Position numbers and translations under genes: made by a program
Part shown: positions 11,201 through 21,500 of the stretch, piece after piece
Layout of the letters: each line of letters opens with the position of its first letter
How positions within the stretch are numbered: position 1 is the first letter of the stretch
The notes under the pieces: generated by a model
Told to the model about the DNA's origin: nothing
Seen by the model: the letters and a program-made list of their open reading frames with translations, nothing else
The model's database searches: none
Origin: Agriotes lineatus
Lineage: Eukaryota; Arthropoda; Insecta; Coleoptera; Elateridae
DNA: 64,000 nt
NCBI GenBank assembly: GCA_940337035.1
Contig: CALNHX010005290.1
Coordinates: 1 to 64,000 of the forward strand
Reading direction: 5' to 3'

Positions 11201-13335
11201 AATTGATGTTCCGGAACCAATTCCATGTGATTTAAATGCTTGTATTCCGTCATAAAATCCATATATTGCTGCTTTATTTCTGGCTTACAGTTTAACTTAT
11301 GCTCTAAATTATAAAATCGCTTTAACGCATTTTGGTAAGACGCGCCCAAGGCCAGCTTATCGTTTTTAAACGGAAGTCTTACTACAAACCGACCATTTAC
11401 ATCCCGATGAAAAGTGCTCCTAAAGTGGTTTTCCACATTTATTTCTTCAGCAGACAAGTGTCTTTGACATGAGTATTGTTCAAGTTCCCAGAATTTAGTT
11501 AAGCTATTTTCTAATCTGCTTGCGGTACTCAGGTTGCACGAAGTTCTTGTGGTACTTAAAGCAAATTCTATTGAGCCCCCGATTAGCCATCCAAAATGCG
11601 ATTTCTGTAAGAAAGGTTGATGGTTGTTCGTTCGTATTTGGCCCACACAAAGAACTTCCCAAAATAGCCCGGCACCTAGCAATAAATCTATGGGGCCTGC
11701 TTGGTTAAAATATGGATCAGCAATATTGAGATTTACGGGGATTTGAACCATGGCCCTGCTGAATGATCGCGACGGAATATCTTGTGCAATTTGCGGTACT
11801 ATAAGACATTGCACTTCTGCAGTGAAATTATTATGACGGGACTTGACAGAGACTTCTACCATTTTTTTGACGTAACTGAGACCTTGATTAATACCCGCAA
11901 TTGTAATATTTGTGTTCACTTGATTCAGAGATAATTTTTTTGCTAAGTTCTCAGTTATGAGATTACTTTGAGAACCTACATCTAAAAGTGCCCTAGCTTC
12001 GTGTAAGTTTCCCTTGCTATCACTGACATTGACTAAAGCGGTTGATAGCAATACAGTCGTATTAATGTCCTTGTTTGAACATATCATTGATGTTGATGGC
12101 ACTATTTCCGATTCATTCAATTGAGAGGCACTGCTAACCTCTGCTAACGTTGTAACATTTTGAACTACATGTAACAAACTATTATGCCTTTGTTTGCATT
12201 CGCGGCACTTTAAGGTCGATCGGCAATCATTTGTTTTATGATTATTTCTGAGACAGTTTGAGCATAAATCGAATTTCTCGACTTGCTTAAGGCGATCGGG
12301 AACACTTAATTTTAAAAATTCTAAACACTGATATATGTTGTGCGAATTGCGTTTACATTGAAAGCACGACGGTTTGTTGATATTCAAGTATGAAGCATGA
12401 CGAGGTGGTTTTTCCCTTAAGCTTACTTTGTTTGATGGATTCGCCTGATGTGGCCTTGTTAAAGAGCTTAACGATTCGAGTACTTCGCATCGTTTGTCTA
12501 AAAATGTTATAAATTCCTTTAAAGTTGGAATCTCGCTATTTAGACACGATTGCCACTCTTTGTTAGTGGTATAATCTAATTTTTCGCTCAAAATTGGAAC
12601 AATAAGTGCATCCCAAGAATCAACAGGTAAATTTAGAACCTTTAATGCTGCCATGTTTGAGTTTACCTTGTCTACCAATTGGCGCAGCAAAGTATGAGAT
12701 GGTCTAGAAATAACTGACAATTTTAATATAGACTGAACATGTTCTTGTATGATTAACCTTTTATTTTCATACCTTCGTTTTAGAATTTCCCAAGCAGAGG
12801 TATAATTAGCTTGTGATACAGGCAATGCATCAACTGCATGCAGAGGTTCTTGCTTAAGGCAGGATTTTAAATAGTGAAAACGTTCACAATCATTTAATTT
12901 GTGGTTATCGTGGATTAGCGATTTAAAGGTGTCATAAAAAGCTCTCCAATTTGAATACCTTCCGGAGAATTCGGGCAAATTTAGAATTGGTAATTTGATA
13001 TTAAATTGCGATTCACGCGAATTTTCTGCAGGAACTCTCTGTGACGCAGAACCGGTATGATCTTCCAAAATTGATTGAATTGCGCATACTGTATTAAAAT
13101 ACAGCGTGTCAAAGTTATCCTGATCATCATTTTCTGACAAATCTGGATTAATCATTAAGATTTCCATTTGCAAGCTATTAAACTGATCGTTAATCTCCTT
13201 TAACATGGGAAGTCGTACCTTCAACTGATTAACATTATCCCCTTGTTCAAAATTACCTACAAAATTTGCTATTTTTGTCAATCTAGCCTTAACATGACCC
13301 CGTTTGTGAATCAAGGTTCCTAATTCCGCCGCCAT
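8215..13335 (-). CDS. gag-pol: BEL/Pao Gag-Pol polyprotein, 1706 aa, uninterrupted
   Basis: This single open frame starts at the ATG 13333-13335, about 336 bp after the 5' LTR. Domains in order: a Gag region typical of BEL/Pao (FSGRYSNWRAFYDTFKSLI near 125); CCHC-like zinc knuckles near 323-395 (CFQC, CSNC, CREC); an aspartic protease with LLDVGSQSNLI at D452; reverse transcriptase near 700-880 with YMDD at 857-860; RNase H near 1030-1190 (FCDAS, CWTDST); integrase with an HHCC-like segment near 1334-1375 and triad D1407, D1473, E1527; and a C-terminal domain ending at the left LTR. The product would assemble particles, copy RNA into DNA and integrate it. The protease motif is DVG rather than the usual DSG or DTG. 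All other key residues look present, so it may be functional. Confidence 0.93.
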   Translation of the reverse strand: MAAELGTLIHKRGHVKARLTKIANFVGNFEQGDNVNQLKVRLPMLKEINDQFNSLQMEILMINPDLSENDDQDNFDTLYFNTVCAIQSILEDHTGSASQRVPAENSRESQFNIKLPILNLPEFSGRYSNWRAFYDTFKSLIHDNHKLNDCERFHYLKSCLKQEPLHAVDALPVSQANYTSAWEILKRRYENKRLIIQEHVQSILKLSVISRPSHTLLRQLVDKVNSNMAALKVLNLPVDSWDALIVPILSEKLDYTTNKEWQSCLNSEIPTLKEFITFLDKRCEVLESLSSLTRPHQANPSNKVSLREKPPRHASYLNINKPSCFQCKRNSHNIYQCLEFLKLSVPDRLKQVEKFDLCSNCLRNNHKTNDCRSTLKCRECKQRHNSLLHVVQNVTTLAEVSSASQLNESEIVPSTSMICSNKDINTTVLLSTALVNVSDSKGNLHEARALLDVGSQSNLITENLAKKLSLNQVNTNITIAGINQGLSYVKKMVEVSVKSRHNNFTAEVQCLIVPQIAQDIPSRSFSRAMVQIPVNLNIADPYFNQAGPIDLLLGAGLFWEVLCVGQIRTNNHQPFLQKSHFGWLIGGSIEFALSTTRTSCNLSTASRLENSLTKFWELEQYSCQRHLSAEEINVENHFRSTFHRDVNGRFVVRLPFKNDKLALGASYQNALKRFYNLEHKLNCKPEIKQQYMDFMTEYKHLNHMELVPEHQLNVPSCYLPHHAVFKESSSTTRLRVVFDMSARTSNGSSLNDNLMCGPVIQQDLFSILTRFRTFQYALTGDIAKMYRQIQIHPQQADYQRILWRNNSNEPLQTYRLLTLTYGTKPASYIATRCLQELALQNQVNYPLSSKIIGRDFYMDDLITGGNELNALITLKDEIIDILAQGGFELRKFASNEKQILSGSSGIRPDSVINLDKNGETKTLGLIWNCDGDFLKYEIKTRTLCSKITKRSILSAIAQIVDPLGLIAPVSMKAKIIMQKLWLLKIAWDESVPMDIHSTWTEFLSQLSYLNDLQINRKVVSCFPFKSIEIHGFCDASKLGFGAAIYIKTIGTNNEHSSQLLCAKSRVAPLKTVTIPRLELCAALLLAKLMDSVKKTLNLDIKREYCWTDSTIVLAWLATEPNTLNTFVANRVSEIQSLSQIENWSHIRSRDNPADVVSRGLLPRELITDRTWFFGPTWLNQEYQQPTLEIGNVEIIEKRKKVIAFTTMNVETQFIDKFSSFSKLQRVIAYCFRFIQNCKNKTDAKSGPLASNELQKATFALVRIVQQQAFAAERWQLNKNEVVDKCSPLASLNPFVGDDDLIRVGGRLRNAAISNDVKHPIVLPKNHHLTRLLIISEHERQLHAGVQATLAALRQTYWIIAAKGVIRQIIHKCMRCFHAKPRTIVQKMGDLPKDRLQLTRPFLISGVDYAGPILAKQGRGRGKRTIKVYIALFVCFATKAVHLEVVSDLTSASFLSALKRFIARRGHISRIYSDNASTFIGAKRELADLAQFLKNSNFQNELISTLAAKNIEWKFIAPRAPNMGGLWESNVKAMKYHLKRVIGNALLTYEELYTLLTQIEACLNSRPLTPLTSDPNDLAALTPGHFLIGEPLMTMVEPDTTHLKLNCLSRWQRVEQLRQHFWKRWHREYLLQLQQRSKWRQRALEDIRIGRMVIVAEDNVPPQQWLLGRIIELHPGADQLVRVVTVKTVRGVLRRPLNKLCFLPLNE

Positions 13336-13645
13336 TTCAATTAAATATTAGAATAGACTGCACGGCGACAAAGATATACACTCTCCGATGATAGGACGGG
13401 TGAAATAGAGTTATGGAAAGAATCACTGACCTGTTTGACCTAATGCCCTCCGTTTTTCTACTGATGTGTAGTTGATGTAATTGGCCTTGATGCTGCTGAT
13501 ATGCAGAGAATTTGATAGGAGTCGTCGTCTTGAAGCTGCTGATGTGCAATAGGAAAACGTCCCTCGTTGGTGCTGCTGTTGTGCGGCTGATGGAGCTCGA
13601 TTTCCAGGAATTTCGACGAACGAACACACTTTTTAAATTAATTTA

Positions 13646-13671
13646 CCGGTGATCCGGCTCGAAAGACCAAA
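13646..13671 (-). promoter_or_regulatory. Primer-binding site of BEL copy 1 (tRNA-Tyr-like)
   Basis: On the minus strand the bases after the LTR read TTTGGTCTTTCGAGCCGG. This is complementary to a tRNA 3' end ending in CCA. From memory of metazoan tRNA-Tyr (acceptor CCTTCGA), it matches with one mismatch; copy 2 matches fully. Confidence 0.65.
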
Positions 13672-13920
13672 TGTTATGTTTGTTATTCGATAACGTAAAT
13701 AAAAAAAGCACCAGTATATTACAGAAACTTTATTAACCCTTTACAGCCGATGTGCCGTTGATTTGGGCTATGTTTCTCAGCTGATGTGCTGCGAACTGGT
13801 ACGAGACCGTCTTTAACTATGTACAGTTACTTAACGACTACTTCTTACTTAAAACTACCTGGAGCCGCCCTGCCGCGCTCACCCCTCCCTTACTAGGGTG
13901 CATGCCTGGAGGCTCCAACA
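13672..13920 (-). repeat. 5' LTR of BEL copy 1
   Basis: It is 249 bp and would contain the promoter on the minus strand. It is one base shorter near the inner end and one A longer in the A run than its partner. Confidence 0.9.
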
Positions 13921-14039
13921 CCCTCGAATATCATATGTGTGCGTGCCAAATTAAGGCGGTTGCGACTGCGTAACGCCTTAATCATGTGCTGCATTTATTA
14001 ACGTTCTGGGTTTTCTCTGGCTATATTGGCGGTACTGTA

Positions 14040-14260
14040 CTCGTAAGAACAATGCAGTGAAGCTCGCTCAGAGGTAAAGTCTCTGCTCCTAGATCAGAAT
14101 ATGTGGTTTCGATTCCCACAGACTCCAACGGCTACAAAAAACCGAGTGCCGGGCTCACTGTAATTTCCCAATCCGGAATCTGACTTTGGCAACCGTAAGT
14201 TCTTAAAGCATAACCGTCTCTAAGACGAGAGGCCAATTCTGCTTCGTTTTTATGCGGGTT
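14040..14260 (+). repeat. Possible tRNA-derived SINE fragment
   Basis: A box-A-like GCTCAGAGGTAAAG (about 14061) is followed about 40 bp later by a box-B-like GGTTTCGATTCCC (about 14105), then a unique tail. The spacing fits a tRNA-like RNA polymerase III promoter, but the cloverleaf does not close well, so it is not a functional tRNA. Confidence 0.4.
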
Positions 14261-14281
14261 TTAAAAATACCATTGTAAACT

Positions 14282-14407
14282 GTGGAGATCGAAAATTTGA
14301 TTAATCTCGTCCCGAATATTCGACATCGAAAAATGTCAATCTCGATCTCGAATTTCGAGACGAGACGCGACGAGATCCACAATTATTTCGTCTTGGCGGC
14401 ATCACTA
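14282..14407 (-). mobile_element. hAT-like MITE, copy 2 of the TAGTGATGCCGCC family
   Basis: The right end GGCGGCATCACTA is the reverse complement of the start of copy 1 at 6628. CTCGA-rich sequence and a GACATTTTTCGATGTCG motif match 6751-6845 in opposite orientation. The left end is not defined. Confidence 0.55.
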
Positions 14408-14632
14408 GTTTTCATTTCCAATCTGAAATTAAAACTTCATGATATGTGTTTAATTCGGCCCTCTAACGGTTTTTAGAATTTTCAGTTAGTGTCCACACTG
14501 ATTTCTATAACGACCAAAAACTGCTAGATTTTCAAAATATCCAATAAATTCTCGAATAGTAATAGTTTTCATTACGGCAATAGATAGAATATTTGTGCAG
14601 CACGTAGAAAGTGTCCTTTTTCCGTACTCTAC

Positions 14633-14945
14633 TCCAATGGCGGCTCGCTGTAAGGAGTCAAGGAGCCATAACTACCATAACAAACCATTCATTAAAGTTT
14701 TTTCTTGTTCTGAAAGAAACGTTTTTTTTTTGTACTTACTATTTATTATTCTTCTCATTTTAAAGCTTAAACAACGCACGAGTAATTTTTATTTCAAACT
14801 GTACAAGTGTTTGCTTGCTCTCAGACACGCATTGGCACCAGATCGAAGTGGCCCAGCGTTGCGACAGCTTTTAGGCTGTAGCGGAGAACGAGCGGTGAAG
14901 CAGAGAACCTTAAAGATAGGTTATTTAGCATTGCATTGAAACCAG
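14633..14945 (+). repeat. Dispersed repeat with GGCGGCTCG end (hAT-like), truncated
   Basis: It starts CAATGGCGGCTCGCTG and is clearly homologous to 22978-23250 (shared TTCTCATTT, AAAGCTTAAACAA, GCACGAG, TTTTTATTTC). The family's ends resemble hAT termini (CAGTGGCGGCTCG, seen at 51052). No transposase is visible. Confidence 0.55.
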
Positions 14946-15474
14946 TTCACGTTTGGACTATAATCACTCTGACTGCGGCTGTGATGTGAAAATGAGAGAT
15001 ATTTGTTTCAGTTCATCATCTTTTATTAGCCTGTAATGTTTAGTGATTTTTTTTTATTGATGCTAACGCTAACTCAGTCCATATGAGAAATCTGTCTTTG
15101 TCTGTGAGGGGGTGGAACATGCATTTTACATTCGGTTAGCCACTGCTCTACTCTCGTAACTATTCTAATACCCTGACTGATAAAATTAGATTTTGTTTAT
15201 AAACTCAGCGCGTAAGGTCTACACATTGCCCTTTTTCTGTGACCTAACAATTTTCTCTCTTTATTTAACAATAAGGAACCAGACGAAACAAAAAATCTGC
15301 GGTTTTTGGTCAGGTCCGCTTTAAGTATGGTTTGTTTTATAATACTGTTAATGTGACATTTGTCCAAAAGCCTAAAATCTTATTTTAAGCGTTAGGGGCT
15401 TCTTCTAAGAGGAGAAACGTCGGATACGTAGGTCAAGAATGTTTTTATTGGAATAATGTGCTATTTAGAGCATC
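14946..15474. other. Non-coding DNA, no gene seen
   Basis: There are no recognisable protein motifs or clear repeats. Confidence 0.4.
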
Positions 15475-15877
15475 CCTTATATCAGTGTTTCCCAAACTTA
15501 TCAAAAGCGCGACCCCTTTTTGTTAAAAAAATTTGTTGGTGACCCCCTATTTTCCCTTACTCATCACTCAAACCAAAATAGCGACAAAACTAAATTACAA
15601 GTAACTGATTGTTTGTCAAATTTTATTTTACCTTACTGTTTAAGTTTAAATTAAATTAATTAAAAATTAAATTCAACAGTTATTTTAATTGCGATCTCTC
15701 CCACTAGTAACTAGTAGTTCTTCTGCCAGACTACCATTTACAATAAAAATAAATGATAAAAAAATCGACTGCACACTGTAGGTACATCGCGATATCTTTG
15801 TTTGTGTCTACATCGCGATACTTTTCCACGATATTCGCGAAAGCGCTACTCGCTACTTCGCTACTAGATGGCACTCT

Positions 15878-15892
15878 CGAACGTTCTCGAAG
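15878..15892 (+). promoter_or_regulatory. Perfect three-unit heat shock element motif
   Basis: CGAACGTTCTCGAAG is three alternating nGAAn pentamers with no mismatch. A weaker TTCGCGAA pair lies upstream near 15834. In hsp promoters this motif binds heat shock factor trimers. Occupancy here is inference only. Confidence 0.55.
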
Positions 15893-15899
15893 CTTTATT

Positions 15900-15907
15900 T
15901 ATATAAG
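15900..15907 (+). promoter_or_regulatory. TATA-like box next to the heat shock element
   Basis: TATATAAG lies 8 bp after the heat shock element, the order found in heat-inducible insect promoters. Downstream there is only short AT-rich sequence with AATAAA-like signals (near 15990), so any transcript would be short and non-coding. Confidence 0.45.
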
Positions 15908-16619
15908 CAGCTCCCTTTTATTTTTACGAAGTTATTAATATTTAGTTTTATGTTGCATTTGATAAGTAATTGTTAATTTTTATTTATGTTATTAAAATAA
16001 AAATATATGATTTAACAAAGTGTTTTTGTGTTATTTTGGATATTCCCGGCGACCCCCCTAATACCTTACCGCGACCCCCAAGGGGGTCACGACCCACACT
16101 TTGAGAAACACTGCCTTATATCAAAGGCTAGATATATGTTTTTTTTCTGAAGTCTGCTACCTATGATCTAAATGATGTTTTGGAATTTTCCTGTAATACC
16201 GGACATACGTTTTAAACGCTATGTTTTATTATTTCTGACGTAACAGAAAAAGGGTAATGTGTAGATTTTAGCAGCAATCTGCAATTTTTAAATGGATTTC
16301 AATTTTGAATTAAGTGCCCTTTCCCACAAACTGCCATGACATTGAAATATGTATTGCCTTTTTGATAACTTTCACACGTTTATATTTAGTGAACATCGAG
16401 TGAGGTGCAATTAATGATGATTCCAATAACCATTTACTGACGCTTTCCATATGTTTAGAAAATGCAACAGAAATAGTTTAATTGATTAATAATATTAATA
16501 ATCCTGCAAACAGTTACCATTCACAATGTATTGCATAGTCTATATCTACATCTAACTGGTGTCTGCTTGAGTCAAGAAAACATTCATATCCCTTGAAACT
16601 TCGTGTGAAAAATATTGTA

Positions 16620-16985
16620 CAGTAGCTGTTACCCGGGAGTTCGTACGTGCGATGTTCGTTATTTGTGTATTAAATAATGACTAATTATTTCCTGTGATCC
16701 CATCCTATCCCATCCCGTCCCCGTCCCCGCCCCGTCACCGTCCCGTCCAGTCCCGTTCCCTCCCCGAACTTTCAAACGCGCGAACTGTCAAACGCGCGAA
16801 GGTTAAATAGTCGTTAAGTTTTCTGAAATTTTCCAATTTTCTGCGCAATTTTCTTAATTTTTCTTTCCGTAAGAACCTTCTACAAAGTATTGGAAAACTT
16901 AAAAAAAGATGAATGAAATCGGTAACGTCGTTCTCAAGTTATGGCGTAACCAAGGGAAATGGGAATTAATTTTTATATTATATAT
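16620..16985 (+). repeat. Dispersed arthropod repeat with CCCGTCCC minisatellite
   Basis: It contains a C-rich run of CCCATCC and CCCGTCC variants (16700-16760), a duplicated CAAACGCGCGAA, and a tail with GAATGAAATCGGTAACGTCG ending in TATATATAGATACG. I recognise the tail type (target GATA or TATA after an AATCGGT motif) from dispersed arthropod repeats. It may be related to the 2527 repeat. Confidence 0.5.
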
Positions 16986-18499
16986 AGATACGCATACTAG
17001 ATATGCCAAAAAACACAGAAATCATTTGTGTTTATTATAATTAACTTCAATTTTGAAGGCCAATTCTTTCGTTTTCCCAAGATTTTTATGTAATGAGTAT
17101 GTACCACCTCCTATTTACAAACTGTGCAACAGGATATATATGAAGAGATGTAAAATTACTCGATTGCCAGGAACACCTGACATTAAAAATGACAACGTTT
17201 CACCAGTTATTTAATGCCACAAAGTCACCAATCAACAAACGGCATTCGCCACAGCCCAAGGTCTGCAAGTAACCACTTAATTAGGTGTAGTTAACGTTTC
17301 CTACACGAAATTGCTCTTGCGTTTCCAAAACTGCACTGCTCACCTCGGACCACCTTCCGAGCGTTCCGTTGTCGAGCGGATCCGCAAACGCCTTGAAACG
17401 CGCATAAATTAGCAGCTCGGTTACCGTTCCCAGGTATTTATGTTAGTGAGGTATGGGAACAAAAGTCAGGATTCCATTAATTGCGAACGGACCCGTCCGT
17501 GCTAAAATGAGTCGACTATAAAAATCGCGCGTAATCGAATTCACTAAACTTAACCGAAATACACTGATGGTACCCTGGAAAACTTTCTCGTACTCGCACA
17601 CCAAGCTCAAGGTTTCTAACGTGTTGCAGTCTTTATTCAAGGCTTGCATCTCTTATTTAAGTGCATGTATTTAAAACAGGCTTCTAATGCAACTAACTGA
17701 TAAGGTTTGGTACAGTGTCAATATATCATCGAAATAAATCGAACTAAAGAACTCGTTTGAGCACTATTCAAGAAATGAAGCCTTACACTGAAAATCAGAT
17801 TATTCAAATTACACTTTTTTCATTTAAATAGATTGGATGTGTAAACTTGTATTTACAGTTACCTAGTTACTCAAAGTACCAACTAATAAGAATGATTTTT
17901 TTATAGAATCGTGGTTTAAAAAAAACTAATTCGCAGCATGCCACGATCAAATTGAAGTTTGCCATAAGTTGATACATACACATTGAAGCAAATGAACTAC
18001 CATAAGTCAGAAAGAACTAAATTACATCTTGATCTTGAACTATTTTCCTAAAAATATACAAAACACTTAATGAAAGCAATTTACATTTGACTGTTATGAT
18101 TAATACACTCGTTGCTCTGGTGTAAACGATCATATTTTCCTTTTAGCTTAAAACAAGTAAACTTAATGCAATGTAAACTTTTGCCTGTCACAGTGACAAA
18201 TGTTTTCATAAATGAAATGCAATCTGCTATTCACCTACAGACTTAAGATAAGACATGATTAGATTTTTTATCTTTTTCCAGGGCCCGCTCTAAATCAGTC
18301 TTCTTTTTTTGGAACACACGATATATTCAGTACAGCCTTATTTAGGCTAGACAAAAAAGGTAAAAAAGCATCTACTTGACTTTTTAGGTTTTTCGATTTT
18401 TCAATGAAACCTAGTGTAATTCCGAACTAGGATCTTCAATAACTGCCTACCTGTGCTAACATATGGATCCCAAACCTAGACTGTAACAAAACAATAAAT

Positions 18500-18533
18500 T
18501 TGGGGTACGCACACCCCACTTTAGAGACCACTG
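18500..18533 (-). repeat. Isolated hAT-like terminus
   Basis: On the minus strand it reads CAGTGGTCTCTAAAGTGGGG, a typical hAT end, followed by a short GGGGTGTGCGTACCCC palindrome. No matching opposite end was found. Confidence 0.45.
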
Positions 18534-21500
18534 ATATACATAATCATAGTTATTGATGGTTTATCATAAATGCTCAACATATTTCTAACACTGTTTTTGC
18601 TGATTTCCGTATGCAATTTCTTCTTGGAACTCGTAGGATCGGAATCATTCCACTCATAGTATCTGAATCCTAACGATCTACCCAAGTTTTGCTCACAGTA
18701 AAAATGTATTAGTGTGGAAGTGCGACGTCTTGCAAAAACGGAACAAGTTATAAGTTTCCTCTTACTTTTACCATTATTTAGGTACTAAATATTACTTTAC
18801 GTTTATCAATCCGCTGAACGTGGTAATATGTTTGATGATTTCTCTACTCAAAGCTTACTAGGAAGTTCATACTTATTGTTATTTCATTTCTGGGTCCCAG
18901 TAACATATAAGTAAGTTTCGTCCATAGCAAAAATTGATCATTTAGAGCCGCATTGTCGTCCAAAACGTGTTTACGTTGTCTAATGACAAATCATCAAGGC
19001 TAACTGAATATCAATATTCTCTCTGCTATTTCTAAATCTTTAGCTTCGAAGGAATATTTAATATCGATTTCCATACTCGTTGATAAGTCATAAAGCATTA
19101 CAAGTGCAACTTTCGAGAAATTCTAGTACTGCCACATGGAGAAATGCAATGGTTATAATGGTAATTGCTGGGTGAATTTCTACCAATTTAAAAATAAGGG
19201 TCCTTTAAAACTGTGAAGCTTTCATCACTTACGTTAGCATATTCGATACTTTCATACATTATTTCGTCAAAGTCACTTTTTTTCTCTTAAAACCGCATAC
19301 CAACAAATCGCAGCATTTCCTGCGTCTGCGGTTTCTGGGTCAAATTAAACGCAGCCATATAAGTAAGAATTACAGTTTATCGTGAATTCCCAGCAATGGC
19401 AAGCTTTGAGCTCACTACTACACGTGAGATCTGACTTGGTTACGTTGGTTATATGTTATGTTACCAGATTCATAAGCATTATATTAATTAACTAAAATTA
19501 AACATTGATTATTATAGAAATATATGATCTTCATAAAATGATTTTTTTAAAGATCCCCAAACGCTACTTCACCAAAATTGTGTGTAAATTACCAGGATCA
19601 GTTGTTGATTACACAAGTTACTAAATAAATGCAAGACATGATAGTTAAAAAGCACATTTTGAATGAAGAGAATTCGACATAAAGTTGATGTTACGAAATT
19701 CTTTCATATTGAACATTACTTATTTAGTATTTTAAAAAGACATGGTTGCCATCTCTACAAGGACAGCTAGTAGAAGAATCATCTGAAAACGATTTTTGTT
19801 GAGCAAATTAGGGTAGGTTAAATTGTGGAATGTATTTAAAAGTTTTGCAAAAAGATCTTTGTGTTGTTTGTTCCAAGAATCAATTTATGGTACCAACAAG
19901 ATGGACTACCTACATTTATGAGGCTATAGTGAGTGAATATCGAAACCACGTGTTCCTAAGTAGATCGATTGGTAAAAGTGAGCTATAGCCAACAAGATCT
20001 ACTGATTTGTCTACGTAATACAATGAAATAAGTATGGTTCCATTAGAAAAACATATTAATAACTTCACTACAAATTACTCTAGCAAAAAAACCCTTTAAA
20101 ATATTCCCAGTAGTTTAAATCGCTATACCCCCTCGATCTTCTTAAAAATAATTTTCGGAAATAATGAATTGGTTTCATACTTTTGATACGCACTGCATAC
20201 AACAACTTAATTATTTCAAAATCGTACAAAAACAAAACTATAACACGACTTCTGGAATTCGTATCAAATTTCTAGCCTGAATCTAGTTGATATGAACTCA
20301 CCTATTTACACAACGATTCAATGAAAAACTATACTACATGAAGATGAGTACCCTCTATATTTAGTTATCCATAGCTGTGGTTCTGTAGTCTGATTCTAGT
20401 ATAAATGCCTATTAAATTGTAAATTTCCTTCTTCTCATTCCCAAAATCCGCACAGAAAACTAATATTGCCATTTATGGAGACGCTCTTCTCAAGTAGCCT
20501 GTTCTTCCATGCGGTTCCTGCTTCGTAATTGACGGCCTGGAGAATGTTTTTGTAGATATCTCGTGTGTTTACAAATTGGTGTTAACGGTTTTGCTGATTT
20601 CCACTAACGATAAGTAACTACAGTAATAGGACCGGTTGGAACTGTGCTAGCTGACGATACCAAACTTTTAGTTCTTCCGATGCGAGCTTAATTGCGTTCG
20701 TTAAACTATACGGTTTAAAAGGAGACACTTCACTCGAGAGTTTTCAGTGATGCCATATTTCGGATTTATAACTGTTGTGAAATATAAACAACTATAGATA
20801 TACGCGCCCGTCCATATTCCATTTTGTGCACTTGGTATTAAATCTTCCCTCTATTTACTGGGAGGCCAAGTGGTATTTATTTACGTCTGCTAGACTGGTC
20901 TTCCTGAAAGCGGCAACACTTTGAATTTCTGTTATATCCAGTGATATTTCTTTGGTGGACTTCGTTCATGTGAATTTGTTGCAAACTCGACCAAAGGTAA
21001 TGAAGCCATTGCACATGATACATCACTGCTAATTTTTAAAATAAACATATAGTTCCGTATGAGAGATTATCGAATAATTATGCAAGTTTCAACACCGATA
21101 AAACAGGAAACTGTTACGTTGTTAAGCTACTCCATTGAAGGTTCTTTCATTGCAACATCAATGTTTATATGTCAAAATTGTGATTTCCATTTCTTACAAC
21201 AGTTTGACAGCAGCACGCACGAAATTAAGTTGCGGTTGCCAAAGTCGTATTCGAAAATTGTAGTGAAGCTGGCTGTGGATTTTCTCGCCCACAATCAGAG
21301 GCTCTGCCGTACAGAACGACAATCGGGCAATAATTTTAACAATAAAAAGTAAGTAAGTGTTACTTCGCCTCCAGTGCTTTTTTAACGTGCTTTATTAACT
21401 GCTATCAGAGCGAAAATTCGCTTATACACAAGTACTTAAATATGTGGAGCAAAAATTAATTACATCGGCTGCAATTAATTATTAATGTTACTTCCAAGCG

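Larger units (their letters stand above)
7793..13920 (-). mobile_element. BEL/Pao LTR retrotransposon, copy 1 (6128 bp, intact ORF)
   Basis: LTRs of 249 bp (7793-8041 and 13672-13920) bracket one long minus-strand gag-pol frame. The polypurine tract sits next to the left (3') LTR, and the primer-binding site next to the right (5') LTR. The LTRs differ from each other at about three places. The expected 5-bp target duplication is absent: ATCAG on the left, CCCTC on the right. The sequence is nearly the same as copy 2 at 54256-60812. Loss of the duplication fits recombination between related elements or later rearrangement. Confidence 0.93.
15483..16113. mobile_element. hAT non-autonomous element (631 bp) with CAGTGTTTCCC ends
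   Basis: The ends are CAGTGTTTCCCAAACTT and the inverse TTTGAGAAACACTG, a classic hAT terminal pattern. The 8-bp direct repeat CCTTATAT flanks it exactly at 15475-15482 and 16114-16121. GACCCC-rich subterminal blocks lie inside both ends. There is no transposase. The middle carries a heat-shock-element-like triplet followed by a TATA box (separate entries). Confidence 0.92.

Noticed and set aside
14050..14125. tRNA gene
   Set aside because: Box A and box B resemble a tRNA but acceptor and anticodon stems do not pair; treated as SINE-like.
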